Below, one piece after another: positions 1 through 8,135 of a stretch of 64,000 nt of DNA. Origin of the DNA: Candidatus Rifleibacterium amylolyticum (GTDB lineage: Bacteria; Muiribacteriota; Ozemobacteria; Ozemobacterales; Ozemobacteraceae). The translations under genes were made by a program, and so were the position numbers. The DNA is taken from NCBI GenBank assembly GCA_009917695.1, contig JAACJG010000008.1, positions 310,001 through 374,000 on the forward strand, given 5' to 3'. Below the pieces are notes generated by a model that saw only the letters and a program-made list of their open reading frames with translations, made no database searches and had not been told where the DNA came from. Positions within the stretch are counted from its first letter, which is position 1, and every line of letters starts with the position of its first letter.

Positions 1-142
1 AAAACAGCCGATATGCGGCAAGCATCAGCAAAACAAACAGACCCATGGCAATCATGACCTCGACCAGCGTAATAGCCCGCCGGCAGTCAGAGCGCAATGC
101 CATCTTAGCCATCTTTTGCATGTGCTTATACCCGCTCACCAT
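1..142 (-). CDS. Type IV prepilin-like protein, N-terminal part only (cut by window edge)
   Basis: Reading the minus strand from an ATG at 142 gives a short basic leader of about 23 residues. It is followed by RRAITLVEVMIAMG and a hydrophobic run, the class III signal of type IV pilins and pseudopilins. Cleavage would fall after the Ala before ITLVE, where most prepilins have Gly; the conserved Glu at mature position 5 is present. The ATG overlaps the stop of the upstream prepilin-like gene by seven bases, so the two are probably cotranslated. A second in-frame ATG at 121 is also possible. The globular part lies outside the window, so the exact family (GspH, GspI or GspJ type) cannot be told. 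Inferred role: minor pilin or pseudopilin inserted in the inner membrane and assembled into a pilus or secretion fibre. Confidence 0.8.
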   Translation of the reverse strand, partial: MVSGYKHMQKMAKMALRSDCRRAITLVEVMIAMGLFVLLMLAAYRLF

Positions 143-690
143 TGATCACAATGTGTCGTAACCAGCTCAAATTCAACGAGATTACCGTCTTCGCTGGCTC
201 GCCAGCTCACGTTAACCCGCACCAGCTTGAGTCCAGAACCCACTTCCTTATTATCAGAAGGTATATCCTGAATGCTTATCGTTCGCTTATATTCAATATT
301 GCCAACGGTAATTACCGGCATGAAACCTTCGCCATTCTTGTCGAAAAGATTGTCGGCCGAGCTAAAGTCAGCCAGCAGAGTATCTTTGCGACGATCACCG
401 TCAACTCCAAGCTCATGGGAACGGGCAGCGCGAATCGCTTCTACTGCCTGATTTGCAAGAAATATGGCGGTTTCATAGTTGCGCACCTTGCGCACGCCGG
501 TAAAGCTGCTCGATATAGTCCAGCCAATGATAAAGACCACGACAAGCAGCAACCCGGCAATAAGGATTTCGACAAAAGTCATTGCCGCAGCCGGGCGAAG
601 TCCGTTCGGCGCTTTTACAGGTATTACTGGCATTGTGTTCTGAACCATAACTGTACTGGTCATTTTACCATACAGGCGGCAGGTTTGCAT
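136..690 (-). CDS. Type IV prepilin-like minor pilin
   Basis: The protein has an N-terminal segment PAAAMTFVEILIAGLL followed by a single hydrophobic helix and a hydrophilic globular domain of about 130 residues. This is the layout of a minor pseudopilin (GspI/PilV-like). The usual Gly before the cleavage site is replaced by Ala; Glu5 is kept. The start is uncertain: ATG codons at 690, 663, 648 and 633 are all in frame and none has a clear Shine-Dalgarno. A leader this long (over 20 residues before the cleavage site) is unusual, so the shorter starts are credible. The next prepilin gene begins within its stop. No pilus assembly ATPase or prepilin peptidase is in the window, so the machinery must be encoded elsewhere. 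Confidence 0.78.
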   Translation of the reverse strand: MQTCRLYGKMTSTVMVQNTMPVIPVKAPNGLRPAAAMTFVEILIAGLLLVVVFIIGWTISSSFTGVRKVRNYETAIFLANQAVEAIRAARSHELGVDGDRRKDTLLADFSSADNLFDKNGEGFMPVITVGNIEYKRTISIQDIPSDNKEVGSGLKLVRVNVSWRASEDGNLVEFELVTTHCDQW

Positions 691-777
691 AAATACTGTT
701 ACCCGATTCAGCAATTCTCGTTGTCAAGCAGTCTCATACTCAGAAAGATACACCCTTCGCAACAGGCTTTTGGGGCT

Positions 778-860
778 GTCATTCTGCGTGGAGTCGCAGA
801 ATCCAATTTTTAGCGCTTTTATGGATCCTGCGGCTGCGCTTCGCTTCGCGCAGGATGACG
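778..860. repeat. Palindromic intergenic repeat, GTCATTCTGCG type (copy 1)
   Basis: The element begins GTCATTCTGCGTGGAG and ends CGCAGGATGAC, so its outer ends are inverted. Inside, GTCGCAGAATCC faces GGATCCTGCGGC. A related copy lies at about 61926-62010. It fills most of the 200-bp gap between the prepilin and transglutaminase-like genes. No gene is visible in it. Confidence 0.65.
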
Positions 861-863
861 AAA

Positions 864-896
864 ACAAAAAAAGCTGCCTGGCACCTGCCAGGCAGC
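864..896 (-). terminator. Rho-independent terminator of the transglutaminase-like operon
   Basis: On the minus strand a perfect stem GCTGCCTGGCA / TGCCAGGCAGC (873-896) is followed directly by seven T. It lies 17 bases past the stop of the gene ending at 914, in the right orientation for it. Confidence 0.88.
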
Positions 897-913
897 CCTT
901 GTGCTTAAGATGA

Positions 914-1897
914 TCAGAAGATGTCAGCCGGATTGAGGCCTGCTTCCATGATAACAGCGTCAGGGCTGCGGAATTCGGAACCGCCTCTGAAATCCCGGTG
1001 CTCAGGGCCTTCAGTGATTTCTTTAACAAAGCGCGGGTCGATACGCGGATTTTCGAGATTGCCGTTGGGCGGATTCGGGGCATCACCGGTCGGCACCCAG
1101 ATGAAGTCAGGGTGGTTCTTGCGCGAGTCACCGGTCCATTCGCCAGAAACGACGTTACCATTGCCATCGAGAAACAGGTTATAGGTATAGCGATGGGCAA
1201 ACCACTTAGTGCCGACAAATTCGGGCGCCACGTTATCATCAACGAAATAACAGGTGGTGGTAACCTTGAGTTTGCTGTCGTCGAACCAGCCGGTTGTCCA
1301 GGTTGATTCAAATTTGTAGAGAGGGAAGTTCCAGACCATGCGGTCAGCAGAAGTATCGGCAATCATGGCACTTTTGCCGGAAGCGATATACTGCATGAGC
1401 ACGCGATGGAATTCATCAGGATAAATATCGTTGTAATCGTCTCCAGGGCGTTCCCAGTTACGATTGCCGTAAAAAGTACAATAAGTGTTCATGTATTGTT
1501 CAGAAAGGATACCCTTCTGATCGCCTGGCGTAAACTGAATACCATTGCGCACATTGGTTCTTTTCGGCTCAGGAGAAAGAATAGAAGCAGCTGCCCAGCC
1601 ATTGCAATGGCCTTCCCAGTTTTCAGCTTTGGGATTGTAATGGTTGTTGCGAATATCCGATTCCCAGGCGACGGCGCCAGGATTTTTACCTGTGCGGGAC
1701 TGCACGTAGGCATCATACTTTTCGAAAGGCGCTGGAGAGTGACCAGGCCAGCCCTTTATCAGGAAACCTTTTTTACGAGACCACCAGTCGCCCGACCAGG
1801 GAGCCGGCTTGATTTCGCCGCGGGCGGAGTCCTGGGCAACAGCGATCAGAGGTGTAACTGCAACAAACAGAGCAACAATTATGCTGAGCTTTTTCAT
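914..1897 (-). CDS. Secreted transglutaminase-elicitor-like protein
   Basis: A 327-residue protein with a clear Sec signal peptide (residues 1-21, MKKLSIIVALFVAVTPLIAV then AQ). The segment EGHCNGWAAASILSPEP carries Cys98 in the arrangement seen around the catalytic Cys of the transglutaminase elicitor family (TGase_elicitor, Phytophthora M81-type and bacterial homologues). Later segments KWFAHRYTYNLFLDGNGNVV, GEWTGD and NHPDFIWVPTG match the His/Asp part of that fold. Inferred activity: protein cross-linking or a related thiol acyl transfer in the periplasm or outside the cell. The start overlaps the stop of the upstream secreted protein by one base (TAATG), so the two are translationally coupled and probably work together. 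A strong terminator follows. Family assignment is from motif memory, not a search. Confidence 0.8.
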   Translation of the reverse strand: MKKLSIIVALFVAVTPLIAVAQDSARGEIKPAPWSGDWWSRKKGFLIKGWPGHSPAPFEKYDAYVQSRTGKNPGAVAWESDIRNNHYNPKAENWEGHCNGWAAASILSPEPKRTNVRNGIQFTPGDQKGILSEQYMNTYCTFYGNRNWERPGDDYNDIYPDEFHRVLMQYIASGKSAMIADTSADRMVWNFPLYKFESTWTTGWFDDSKLKVTTTCYFVDDNVAPEFVGTKWFAHRYTYNLFLDGNGNVVSGEWTGDSRKNHPDFIWVPTGDAPNPPNGNLENPRIDPRFVKEITEGPEHRDFRGGSEFRSPDAVIMEAGLNPADIF

Positions 1898-2694
1898 TAT
1901 TCGTTACCTCCGGTCTGTGAACTGGCGCCAGGCAACTCAGTCGATGGAACAAGACGCACTTTGCGCATGCGATTTTCAGAAGAAACCGCCCATGGGCTGC
2001 CTTCCTGCCAGAGCTGCAACAGATTAGTATCAGAGCGCTCTTCAGCGACCTCAACCTGATAGGTGGCACCACTCGAACGGTAAGCGGCAAAAGTATCGGC
2101 ATACTGCCCTTCAGGCTTCTTGTTTTTCTGGCCAATAGTTCGCTTAAATGACAGCGAACCAACTTTTGAAGTGCGGCTGAATTTCTTTTCGATAGCTTCG
2201 CTGCGATAAGCAGCAAAGCCGTCGGCGCCCTGAACTGCGTTGCTGGCTGCATTGGTCAGCGGAAAAACCGGCAGGTCGTAAGGAATAAGAGTATCGACTG
2301 CTACCAGTGGCTCTGGATTCTCGGGATTGATATCTCTTTCAGAATAGCGCATACCCTCTGGTGTCGGGAACACATCGATAACTCTGACAGGCTTGAGGTC
2401 TTCGACTGCCAGCCATAGAACAGCCTGCACTTTCATTTCACCATGTCTTGGAAATACATGAACGATGTAACACTGGCGGCCATATTTCTCTTTGATAGAG
2501 CGAACTCTGAACACCCACTGTATCGGTGGCAGCCAGACTTCGCCTTCGGCTTTAAGGTCGCGGTAAGTGGCTTCGAGCACCCAACGGTCGCCAGCTTTCC
2601 AGGTTGGGACAAAGCCTTCCTGGGATGGATCTGCATAGCTGACCGCAGAAAAGGCTAAAAGCACAATAATGCTTAACACCAGTATTCGCTTCAT
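1897..2694 (-). CDS. Secreted protein of unknown function, partner of the transglutaminase-like gene
   Basis: A 265-residue protein that starts with a signal peptide (MKRILVLSIIVLLAFSAVSYA, cleavage near residue 21). It has no further membrane helix. The mature part is rich in beta-forming segments (WVLEATYRDL, WVFRVRSI, CYIVHVFP, VQAVLWLAVEDLK), followed by a charged, low-complexity C-terminal third with many Arg, Lys and Ser. I recognise no family. It is the first gene of a two-gene operon: a strong promoter lies 39 bases upstream, a GGAGG ribosome site sits eight bases before the ATG, and its stop overlaps the next start. Such coupling suggests a chaperone, inhibitor or co-secreted partner of the transglutaminase-like enzyme, but this is inference. 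Confidence 0.72.
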   Translation of the reverse strand: MKRILVLSIIVLLAFSAVSYADPSQEGFVPTWKAGDRWVLEATYRDLKAEGEVWLPPIQWVFRVRSIKEKYGRQCYIVHVFPRHGEMKVQAVLWLAVEDLKPVRVIDVFPTPEGMRYSERDINPENPEPLVAVDTLIPYDLPVFPLTNAASNAVQGADGFAAYRSEAIEKKFSRTSKVGSLSFKRTIGQKNKKPEGQYADTFAAYRSSGATYQVEVAEERSDTNLLQLWQEGSPWAVSSENRMRKVRLVPSTELPGASSQTGGNE

Positions 2695-2732
2695 TTTGAC
2701 CTCCAGAAACGCATGAGAAAGAGATGTACAAT

Positions 2733-2761
2733 ATTGTAAGAATATATCAGTCGAGCGTCAA
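2733..2761 (-). promoter_or_regulatory. Sigma70-type promoter of the secreted protein/transglutaminase operon
   Basis: On the minus strand TTGACG, a 17-base spacer and TACAAT precede the gene starting at 2694. The -35 matches consensus at five of six bases and the spacing is ideal. Confidence 0.75.
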
Positions 2762-2885
2762 GAGCTGACCCTTAAAATACCTGTTGGCATAAAGAAAGTT
2801 TTTGCCAACAGAGAAAGATTAATTCTGGATCAGGGCATAATCTATCGATTATGAGCTCGATTAAGAGAACGAGAACAAAAAAAAA

Positions 2886-2959
2886 CGCGCCTACCAGGAC
2901 TCGAACCTGGGACACCAGGATTAGGAATCCTGTGCTCTATCCACCTGAGCTATAGGCGC
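2886..2959 (-). tRNA. tRNA-Arg (anticodon CCT)
   Basis: The minus strand folds as a full cloverleaf. The acceptor arm is GCGCCTA/TAGGCGC, the D arm GCTC...GAGC, the anticodon stem CAGGA/TCCTG with loop TTCCTAA (anticodon CCT, reading AGG), and the T arm CCAGG TTCGAGT CCTGG. The discriminator is G and CCA is not encoded. Nine T follow directly and probably act as terminator. Confidence 0.96.
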
Positions 2960-2969
2960 CGACCTGCTG

Positions 2970-2998
2970 ATAATACTAATTTTTGCTGGTAAAATCAA
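2970..2998 (-). promoter_or_regulatory. Promoter of tRNA-Arg
   Basis: On the minus strand TTGATT, a 17-base spacer and TATTAT lie just upstream of the tRNA. Initiation would fall only a few bases before its 5' end. Confidence 0.72.
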
Positions 2999-3052
2999 GC
3001 CGGAATGATATAAATTGTAGGCAACTTATTTTCTGTGCAGGAGCTGGTAACT

Positions 3053-3622
3053 TTGAAAAAACATCTGACTGCTATTCTACTGCTGGCGGGACTGCTCGTC
3101 GCAACTGGCTTTCACCCTCTTATGGCCGCCGACACGGGAAAACTGATCACCAATCAGTGTCGCCAGAATCTCAAAATGCTGAATGAGACGACAGCCAGGT
3201 TCTTGAAAGACACGAACGAACAGCTGCCCCCATGGGCTCGCTACGAAACGGTAAAGAGCAGCCTGATGAGTTTCGACTACCTTCCCAAAGACCCGGTTCA
3301 GCCAACACCGGACTGCAAATATTTTCTGATCAGCAACAGTCGCGACGATTATCAATGGTATTGTGGGCTGCACGGCGTTCTCGATGGAGAAAAAACCATC
3401 ACCTTTCTCTATCACGAACACCGCATAATGGCCAAAACAACTGAAAGATACATGAACAACAAACGCTATAAAGATCACAACAGCGATCTACTGCGCTGGA
3501 CCGAATATTCACCGACTCCAATAGAGCGGTTCAAGTATCATTATAACATGAATCCGCTCAGTACCATTCTGATAATGAGCGGAATCGTGCTGGTAATATT
3601 ATTTGTCTACAGAAGCCTGTAA
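3053..3622 (+). CDS. Secreted, C-terminally anchored protein with pilin-like sequence features
   Basis: I place the start at a TTG (3053) preceded nine bases upstream by AGGAG; a GTG at 3035 is in frame but leaves the signal peptide far from the start. The 189-residue product has a signal peptide (KKHLTAILLLAGLLVATGF, cleavage near AA-DTG) and a second hydrophobic helix at the very C-terminus (STILIMSGIVLVILFVY) before a short basic tail. The lumenal domain holds CRQNLKMLNETTARFL, CKYFLISN and WYCGLHG. This resembles the Cys-containing globular part of DUF1559-like pseudopilins, but without a class III signal. Function is unknown; the pilin likeness is a weak inference. It converges on the TPR gene with a gap of six bases. 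Confidence 0.65.
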   Translation: MKKHLTAILLLAGLLVATGFHPLMAADTGKLITNQCRQNLKMLNETTARFLKDTNEQLPPWARYETVKSSLMSFDYLPKDPVQPTPDCKYFLISNSRDDYQWYCGLHGVLDGEKTITFLYHEHRIMAKTTERYMNNKRYKDHNSDLLRWTEYSPTPIERFKYHYNMNPLSTILIMSGIVLVILFVYRSL

Positions 3623-3628
3623 CGAATT

Positions 3629-4339
3629 TTAGCGATCGAGCGGCAATTTAACCTCTTCTGAGAGCTGAGAAAGCATGGTGTCGACCCAGTAGCCTGAGTA
3701 GCCAAGCCTTTTTGCCTTAAGCAGGTTCAAAATCGCTTTTCCACGCTGTTCCTGCTGAGTCCAGGCCATGGCGAGCACAACGTATGGCCAGCCGTTTTTA
3801 TGATTGCGGCCTTCAAGATATTCTATGGTCTTGGTGGGTTGGCGAAGGGCCAGGTGCAGCGCTGCCAGATCGTAAATAAGGAACTCATTGGCCGGGTTGA
3901 GATACAACGCCAGAGTCAGCTCCTCATAAGCATCGAGAAAGGCGCCACGCCCGGCAAAAATAAGCCCAAGCGCGCGGTGCGCGTCAGAGTTTTCGGGATC
4001 GCGCGAAACAGCTTCACGAGCGTAATACTCAGCCGTGTCAAATTCAGACTGAGTTGAGTAGCCAAGAAGGGAAAGATGAAAGTATATCTTGCCCAGCTCA
4101 AGATAAGCGGTTTTGGCTTCCTTCTCGTTTAACAAAAGAGAGTCTTCATAGTGCCGCCATGCCTGGCGCAAAAGATCCACACTTCCCCTTCGGATGCCTT
4201 CCTCGATCATTTCCTGTGGATCGACAAGCGGAATGCCGCCTTCGACAACCCTTATGGAAAGAGCCGATACAGTCATCGCCGAAGCGAGAAGGAAGACTGC
4301 CGGCAGAACGAACAATTTCATTTTATTGCCAATAGACAT
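3629..4339 (-). CDS. Secreted tetratricopeptide-repeat protein
   Basis: A 236-residue protein starting at the ATG at 4339. The perfect AGGAGG lies six bases before it, whereas the ATG at 4345 would touch that site. A signal peptide (MKLFVLPAVFLLASAMTVSA) follows after eight residues. The rest is helical with TPR-like repeats: TAYLELGKIYFHLSLLG, FDTAEYYAREAVSRDPENSD, AHRALGLIFAGRGAFLDAYE, ALYLNPANEFLIYDLAALHL. TPR proteins are scaffolds; the partner here is not evident. It is transcribed away from the diguanylate cyclase gene, with about 75 bases between them. Confidence 0.8.
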   Translation of the reverse strand: MSIGNKMKLFVLPAVFLLASAMTVSALSIRVVEGGIPLVDPQEMIEEGIRRGSVDLLRQAWRHYEDSLLLNEKEAKTAYLELGKIYFHLSLLGYSTQSEFDTAEYYAREAVSRDPENSDAHRALGLIFAGRGAFLDAYEELTLALYLNPANEFLIYDLAALHLALRQPTKTIEYLEGRNHKNGWPYVVLAMAWTQQEQRGKAILNLLKAKRLGYSGYWVDTMLSQLSEEVKLPLDR

Positions 4340-4413
4340 TTGCATCCTCCTGATGTTATAAGTTAACCTGATCTATTCTCTATCATGACAAGCATGTAAA
4401 ATCCAGCAAAATT

Positions 4414-7400
4414 ATGAACACCAATACGTTTAATGAGAAAGCTTTCAAATCACGCTTAAGCCAGCCGACAGCCTGGATAATCCTGTTTGTCTTTTTTGCC
4501 GCGCTGCCAATACTCATCTATTACGAATGTTACGGGCTCTACATAGACGAACAGCTGGCCAGCAACAAAGAAGCCATTATCAAGATCTTTCATCGTGAAC
4601 TGACCTCGTTCGGCAGTAAAGCAACCAACCACCAGATTTTTCTGCAACAGCTGCAGAGCTACCGCGACGGGCTTCGCCGCAACATAAACGAACCCGAAAG
4701 AAACGCTGTTCTGAGCGAATCTCTGATCGAGGAGCTCCCGGAAAACACCAGCATCATAGCCTGGGACAAAGACGGCAAACTTCAGGAAAACCTCTCGGTG
4801 ATGAAGCAAAGTGGCCTCAGCCGGGAACAATATGAGAAGCTCATCGAGATTCTTCTCAACACTCACAGCGACTTCGCAGCCGGAGCGAATCTACAGACGC
4901 TTCATCAAATAGAAAACTTTGAAAAGGAACATGCAGATTTCTTCGCAACGCTGACGCCTCTTACCGGGCGCGCTTTCTCGTTCACACGTGCGTTTACCAG
5001 TCCGAACGTGATGTTCGGCAGCTATCTCGCAACCTCAGAAACTTTCTTCTACTGGGATTTCATCAACAATCAGAACAACAACCAGGGCGGCTTCATGGTT
5101 TTCATACCGCTCAACAATCTGCCGGTCACTTTCGGCATTTCACAGGTGCTTCTGCGCGATCCAAGCGCAACTCCAGAATTCAGCAACGGCTTCTTCGACC
5201 GAACCAGCGGCGAGATCGAGCTTTCATACCCTGGGCTTCTCGATGCCGCCAAACAAGGCGTCGGCCTTTTCATCGATGGCCTCAAGAATCCGATTTACTA
5301 TGATGACTGGGTGTTTTTCGTTCAGCCTCTGGCTGAGAGCACTTCGGTAAATATTTTCGCACTGTTTTCGACAAAATCACTGCGATTATCGAGCGAATCG
5401 CAAAAGAACAGCGCCCGCACCGTTGGTCTGGTAGTGATGTTTCTGGCGATGATTCTCTTCTTTCATTCCTACAAACTTGCCTCAACCACAGGTCTGTCTT
5501 TGCGTAAGAAGCTGGCCGGGCTGTTCCTGCTCTGTATGCAGCTGCCAATATCTATCCTGGTGTTTCTCGGCGTTCAATACGCGATGAGTCAGGAGCGCCT
5601 GCTCAGCAGTGAAGCAGAGTCACAACTGGTCGAACTGGTCAAAAAAATAGACCATTCCGCCCTGGATCATTACAGAACCACAACAGAATGGCTCAAGTCG
5701 CTGAAAAATCTGCCCGAGGTGCAAACTCTCGACAAGCAGAAAATGCATGAGACTTTTTTCGAGTATAACCGTTTTAAGCAGCTCGACAGCTTTTACCTGA
5801 TCGGGCTCGATGGCAGCATCGAATTCGATATAGACAACCTCAAAACCGACAACAGCAACCGGGTTTTCATTAAAGAACTGGGAATGCGCATATTAGCCGC
5901 CGGAACCGACAAAGACAAAAATCTGCCGGGAAGTCTCTCAACCTCGGCCGAAAGCCTTTTTGAAAGAATCACCCGCAAAACCGGCAACATGCATCTCGTT
6001 ATCTGGCCTGGCACCAGCCGGCAGAATTTTGTATTCACCGACATACTGAAACTCGACAACGATAAGCGCTATGCCATTATTGCTACCCTCGACAAAACCG
6101 AGCTCGACCGCAATTATCTCAAACAGGTAGTCTCGCAGCAGCACCGCCTCGGACCTGACAGAGAAGTAATCATTCTTAAAGAAGACGACATTTCCGATGC
6201 GATGCCCCGGCTTTCTGCCACATTTAAAGCCAATCTGCTACCCATGTTGTCTACCACCAGGCTTTCGAACATTATCGAGACAGACCGGGTAAACGACGAA
6301 AACGACCGCCTGCTGGTCGCCATATGCCGCGGCGTCAATACAAGCGACTTCTTTATCGGAGCGCGTTTCAGCTGGCATAAGATAACCGACACCATCCAGA
6401 TGACTTATCTTCTGGTCATATTGAGCCTAATATTCAGTCTGGCAGCTTCAATATTCCTGATAACCATACTGATTCGAGAATTTCTGACGCCGGTTTACGT
6501 GCTGTCAAATGGTGCTAAAAGCATCATCGGCGGCGACCTTAATCTTGAGCTGCCAATGTTCGCGCGCGACGAACTCGGCGAACTTTCTACAACCTTCAAT
6601 GCGATGACCAGACGGCTTCGCAACCGTCTCACCGAATTAACCGTTCTCTACAATCTTACCCAGAAGGCTTCTACCACGCACAGTCAGCGCGAAGTATTCG
6701 ACCTGGCAGCAACCAACCTGCAGAAACATCTGAACGCCGAAAGTTCAGGAACGGCCTGGTATAATGAAGGCGAAGGAGCTGACAGCATCTATCTGGCCGA
6801 GCATCTTGACGCCAAAGAAAGTGAAGCGATCAGAAACGTCGTAAAGAATGCTCTGCGCACTCTTCAGTCGATAGCAGAATATAGCGAGAGCCAGGAAAGA
6901 TATATTCTTGGTGTGCCATTGTTTTTCGAAGAGAAAAAATTTGGCGCCATATATCTGGTATTCTCTAAAGAACGCGGCAAGGAAAAGTTGAACCTGTCTG
7001 AAGACGAAAAGAGCTTTATCGAGACACTGCGGCATCACCTGTCGCTGATAATCGAGAAGCAGCGCCTCTTCGAGCAGGCAATTACCGATGGTCTGACCAG
7101 GCTTTATCTCAGACGCTTTTTCCTGGCCACTCTCGAAAAAGAAATCAACCGCTCAAAGCGCTACCAGCTCGAAGTCAGCGTGCTGCTTCTCGACATCGAC
7201 CATTTCAAAAAATTCAATGACACCTATGGACATCAGGCCGGTGACTTCGTTTTACGCGAAACGGCCCAGCGGATAATGGAGAGCATCAGATCAGTCGATA
7301 CGCCAGGACGCTATGGCGGCGAAGAAATGGCAGTAATTCTTCCGCAGACTGGCATAAAAGATGGTTTTGTCGTTGCAGAGCGCATTCGCAAAGCTATCGA

Positions 7401-7578
7401 GGGTGCCGAGTATCAGTTCAAGAACGATTCGATGCGCGTTACGGCTTCTCTCGGCATAACCGCCCTGCATGGCCGCGATCTGAGTATTGAAGAAATGATC
7501 GAAGAGGCTGACAAGGCGTTATATGTTGCCAAGAGCAAAGGCAGAAACCAGGTGAGAATTGCCCCGGAGGCCATGTAA
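4414..7578 (+). CDS. Membrane receptor diguanylate cyclase (double sensor, HAMP, GAF-like, GGDEF)
   Basis: A 1054-residue protein predicted to make cyclic di-GMP from GTP at the membrane. Order: membrane helix at about 17-37; an extracytoplasmic domain; two close helices at about 330-350 and 360-382; a second extracytoplasmic domain; a helix at about 660-685; HAMP; a GAF-like region (about 740-890); then GGDEF. The signature is GGEEM at about 968-972, an accepted active variant. RSVD lies five residues before it, the RxxD inhibitory site of product-feedback cyclases. FFLATLEKEINRSKRY and LLLDIDHFKKFNDTYGHQAG are the classical neighbouring motifs. Its stop overlaps the next start (TAATG), opening an operon with prepilins, so it may control pilus-like behaviour. 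No Shine-Dalgarno is visible at this start. Confidence 0.93.
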   Translation: MNTNTFNEKAFKSRLSQPTAWIILFVFFAALPILIYYECYGLYIDEQLASNKEAIIKIFHRELTSFGSKATNHQIFLQQLQSYRDGLRRNINEPERNAVLSESLIEELPENTSIIAWDKDGKLQENLSVMKQSGLSREQYEKLIEILLNTHSDFAAGANLQTLHQIENFEKEHADFFATLTPLTGRAFSFTRAFTSPNVMFGSYLATSETFFYWDFINNQNNNQGGFMVFIPLNNLPVTFGISQVLLRDPSATPEFSNGFFDRTSGEIELSYPGLLDAAKQGVGLFIDGLKNPIYYDDWVFFVQPLAESTSVNIFALFSTKSLRLSSESQKNSARTVGLVVMFLAMILFFHSYKLASTTGLSLRKKLAGLFLLCMQLPISILVFLGVQYAMSQERLLSSEAESQLVELVKKIDHSALDHYRTTTEWLKSLKNLPEVQTLDKQKMHETFFEYNRFKQLDSFYLIGLDGSIEFDIDNLKTDNSNRVFIKELGMRILAAGTDKDKNLPGSLSTSAESLFERITRKTGNMHLVIWPGTSRQNFVFTDILKLDNDKRYAIIATLDKTELDRNYLKQVVSQQHRLGPDREVIILKEDDISDAMPRLSATFKANLLPMLSTTRLSNIIETDRVNDENDRLLVAICRGVNTSDFFIGARFSWHKITDTIQMTYLLVILSLIFSLAASIFLITILIREFLTPVYVLSNGAKSIIGGDLNLELPMFARDELGELSTTFNAMTRRLRNRLTELTVLYNLTQKASTTHSQREVFDLAATNLQKHLNAESSGTAWYNEGEGADSIYLAEHLDAKESEAIRNVVKNALRTLQSIAEYSESQERYILGVPLFFEEKKFGAIYLVFSKERGKEKLNLSEDEKSFIETLRHHLSLIIEKQRLFEQAITDGLTRLYLRRFFLATLEKEINRSKRYQLEVSVLLLDIDHFKKFNDTYGHQAGDFVLRETAQRIMESIRSVDTPGRYGGEEMAVILPQTGIKDGFVVAERIRKAIEGAEYQFKNDSMRVTASLGITALHGRDLSIEEMIEEADKALYVAKSKGRNQVRIAPEAM

Positions 7579-8135
7579 TGAGAGCAGGCTTGAAGCGGGG
7601 ATTTACCCTCGTAGAAATTCTGGTTGTTTTATCGCTGGTGGGAGTTCTGGCGCTGCCGTTCACCAACATGTTCATGTTTGGCGTGCGCGGCAGTCAGGAT
7701 AATGCCGAGCATGTTCTGGCCTACAATCTTGCCAGAGACAAAATGGAAGAAATCAAAGGCCTGCCATTCGAGCTGGTCAAATCTGATTACGAAAATTTCA
7801 GAGATGTATACCAGGATCGCCAGGGCTTTGACGAGCCTTATTACAATGACAGCGCTTTTGAGAACTATTTTTCTGACGTTTTTACCGACGAATCCCTCAA
7901 AGACAGCGATCAGAGAATGACCTGGAACCGCCTCAAAATAGCTTATCCAAAAACCTATCTGCGCAATCTGCAGACTTACCCGCCCGACTATCTCAACTAT
8001 CGGCGTGTCGTAAAAGTCGAACGCATAACTGAATCAGCGATGCCATCCAAAATGAAAAAAGTTACAGTTCTGGTTTTTGACAAAGAGGGCAAGAAAATCG
8101 CTGAACTGGCAACCTTGATCGGACAGCATAAATGA
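7578..8135 (+). CDS. Type IV prepilin-like protein (GspI/PilV-like)
   Basis: A 185-residue protein with the prepilin signal KRGFTLVEILVVLSLVGVL at residues 6-24. It has Gly before the cleavage site and Glu5 in the mature chain, then one hydrophobic helix and a polar domain. ARDKMEEIKGLPFE is typical of minor pilins of the PilV/GspI group. The start overlaps the cyclase stop by one base and its own stop overlaps the next prepilin start (ATGA). Expected location: inner membrane, then minor component of a pilus or pseudopilus. Its closeness to a cyclic di-GMP synthase suggests joint expression. Confidence 0.88.
   Translation: MRAGLKRGFTLVEILVVLSLVGVLALPFTNMFMFGVRGSQDNAEHVLAYNLARDKMEEIKGLPFELVKSDYENFRDVYQDRQGFDEPYYNDSAFENYFSDVFTDESLKDSDQRMTWNRLKIAYPKTYLRNLQTYPPDYLNYRRVVKVERITESAMPSKMKKVTVLVFDKEGKKIAELATLIGQHK

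Noticed and set aside
142-813. 223-residue plus-strand open frame opposite the second prepilin gene
   Set aside because: Antisense to a clear prepilin signal and continues into a repeat; no ribosome site or domain.
724-1362. 212-residue open frame overlapping the transglutaminase-like gene
   Set aside because: It is another frame of the same strand, runs through the terminator and repeat, and lacks any motif. The 327-residue frame has signal peptide and catalytic motifs.
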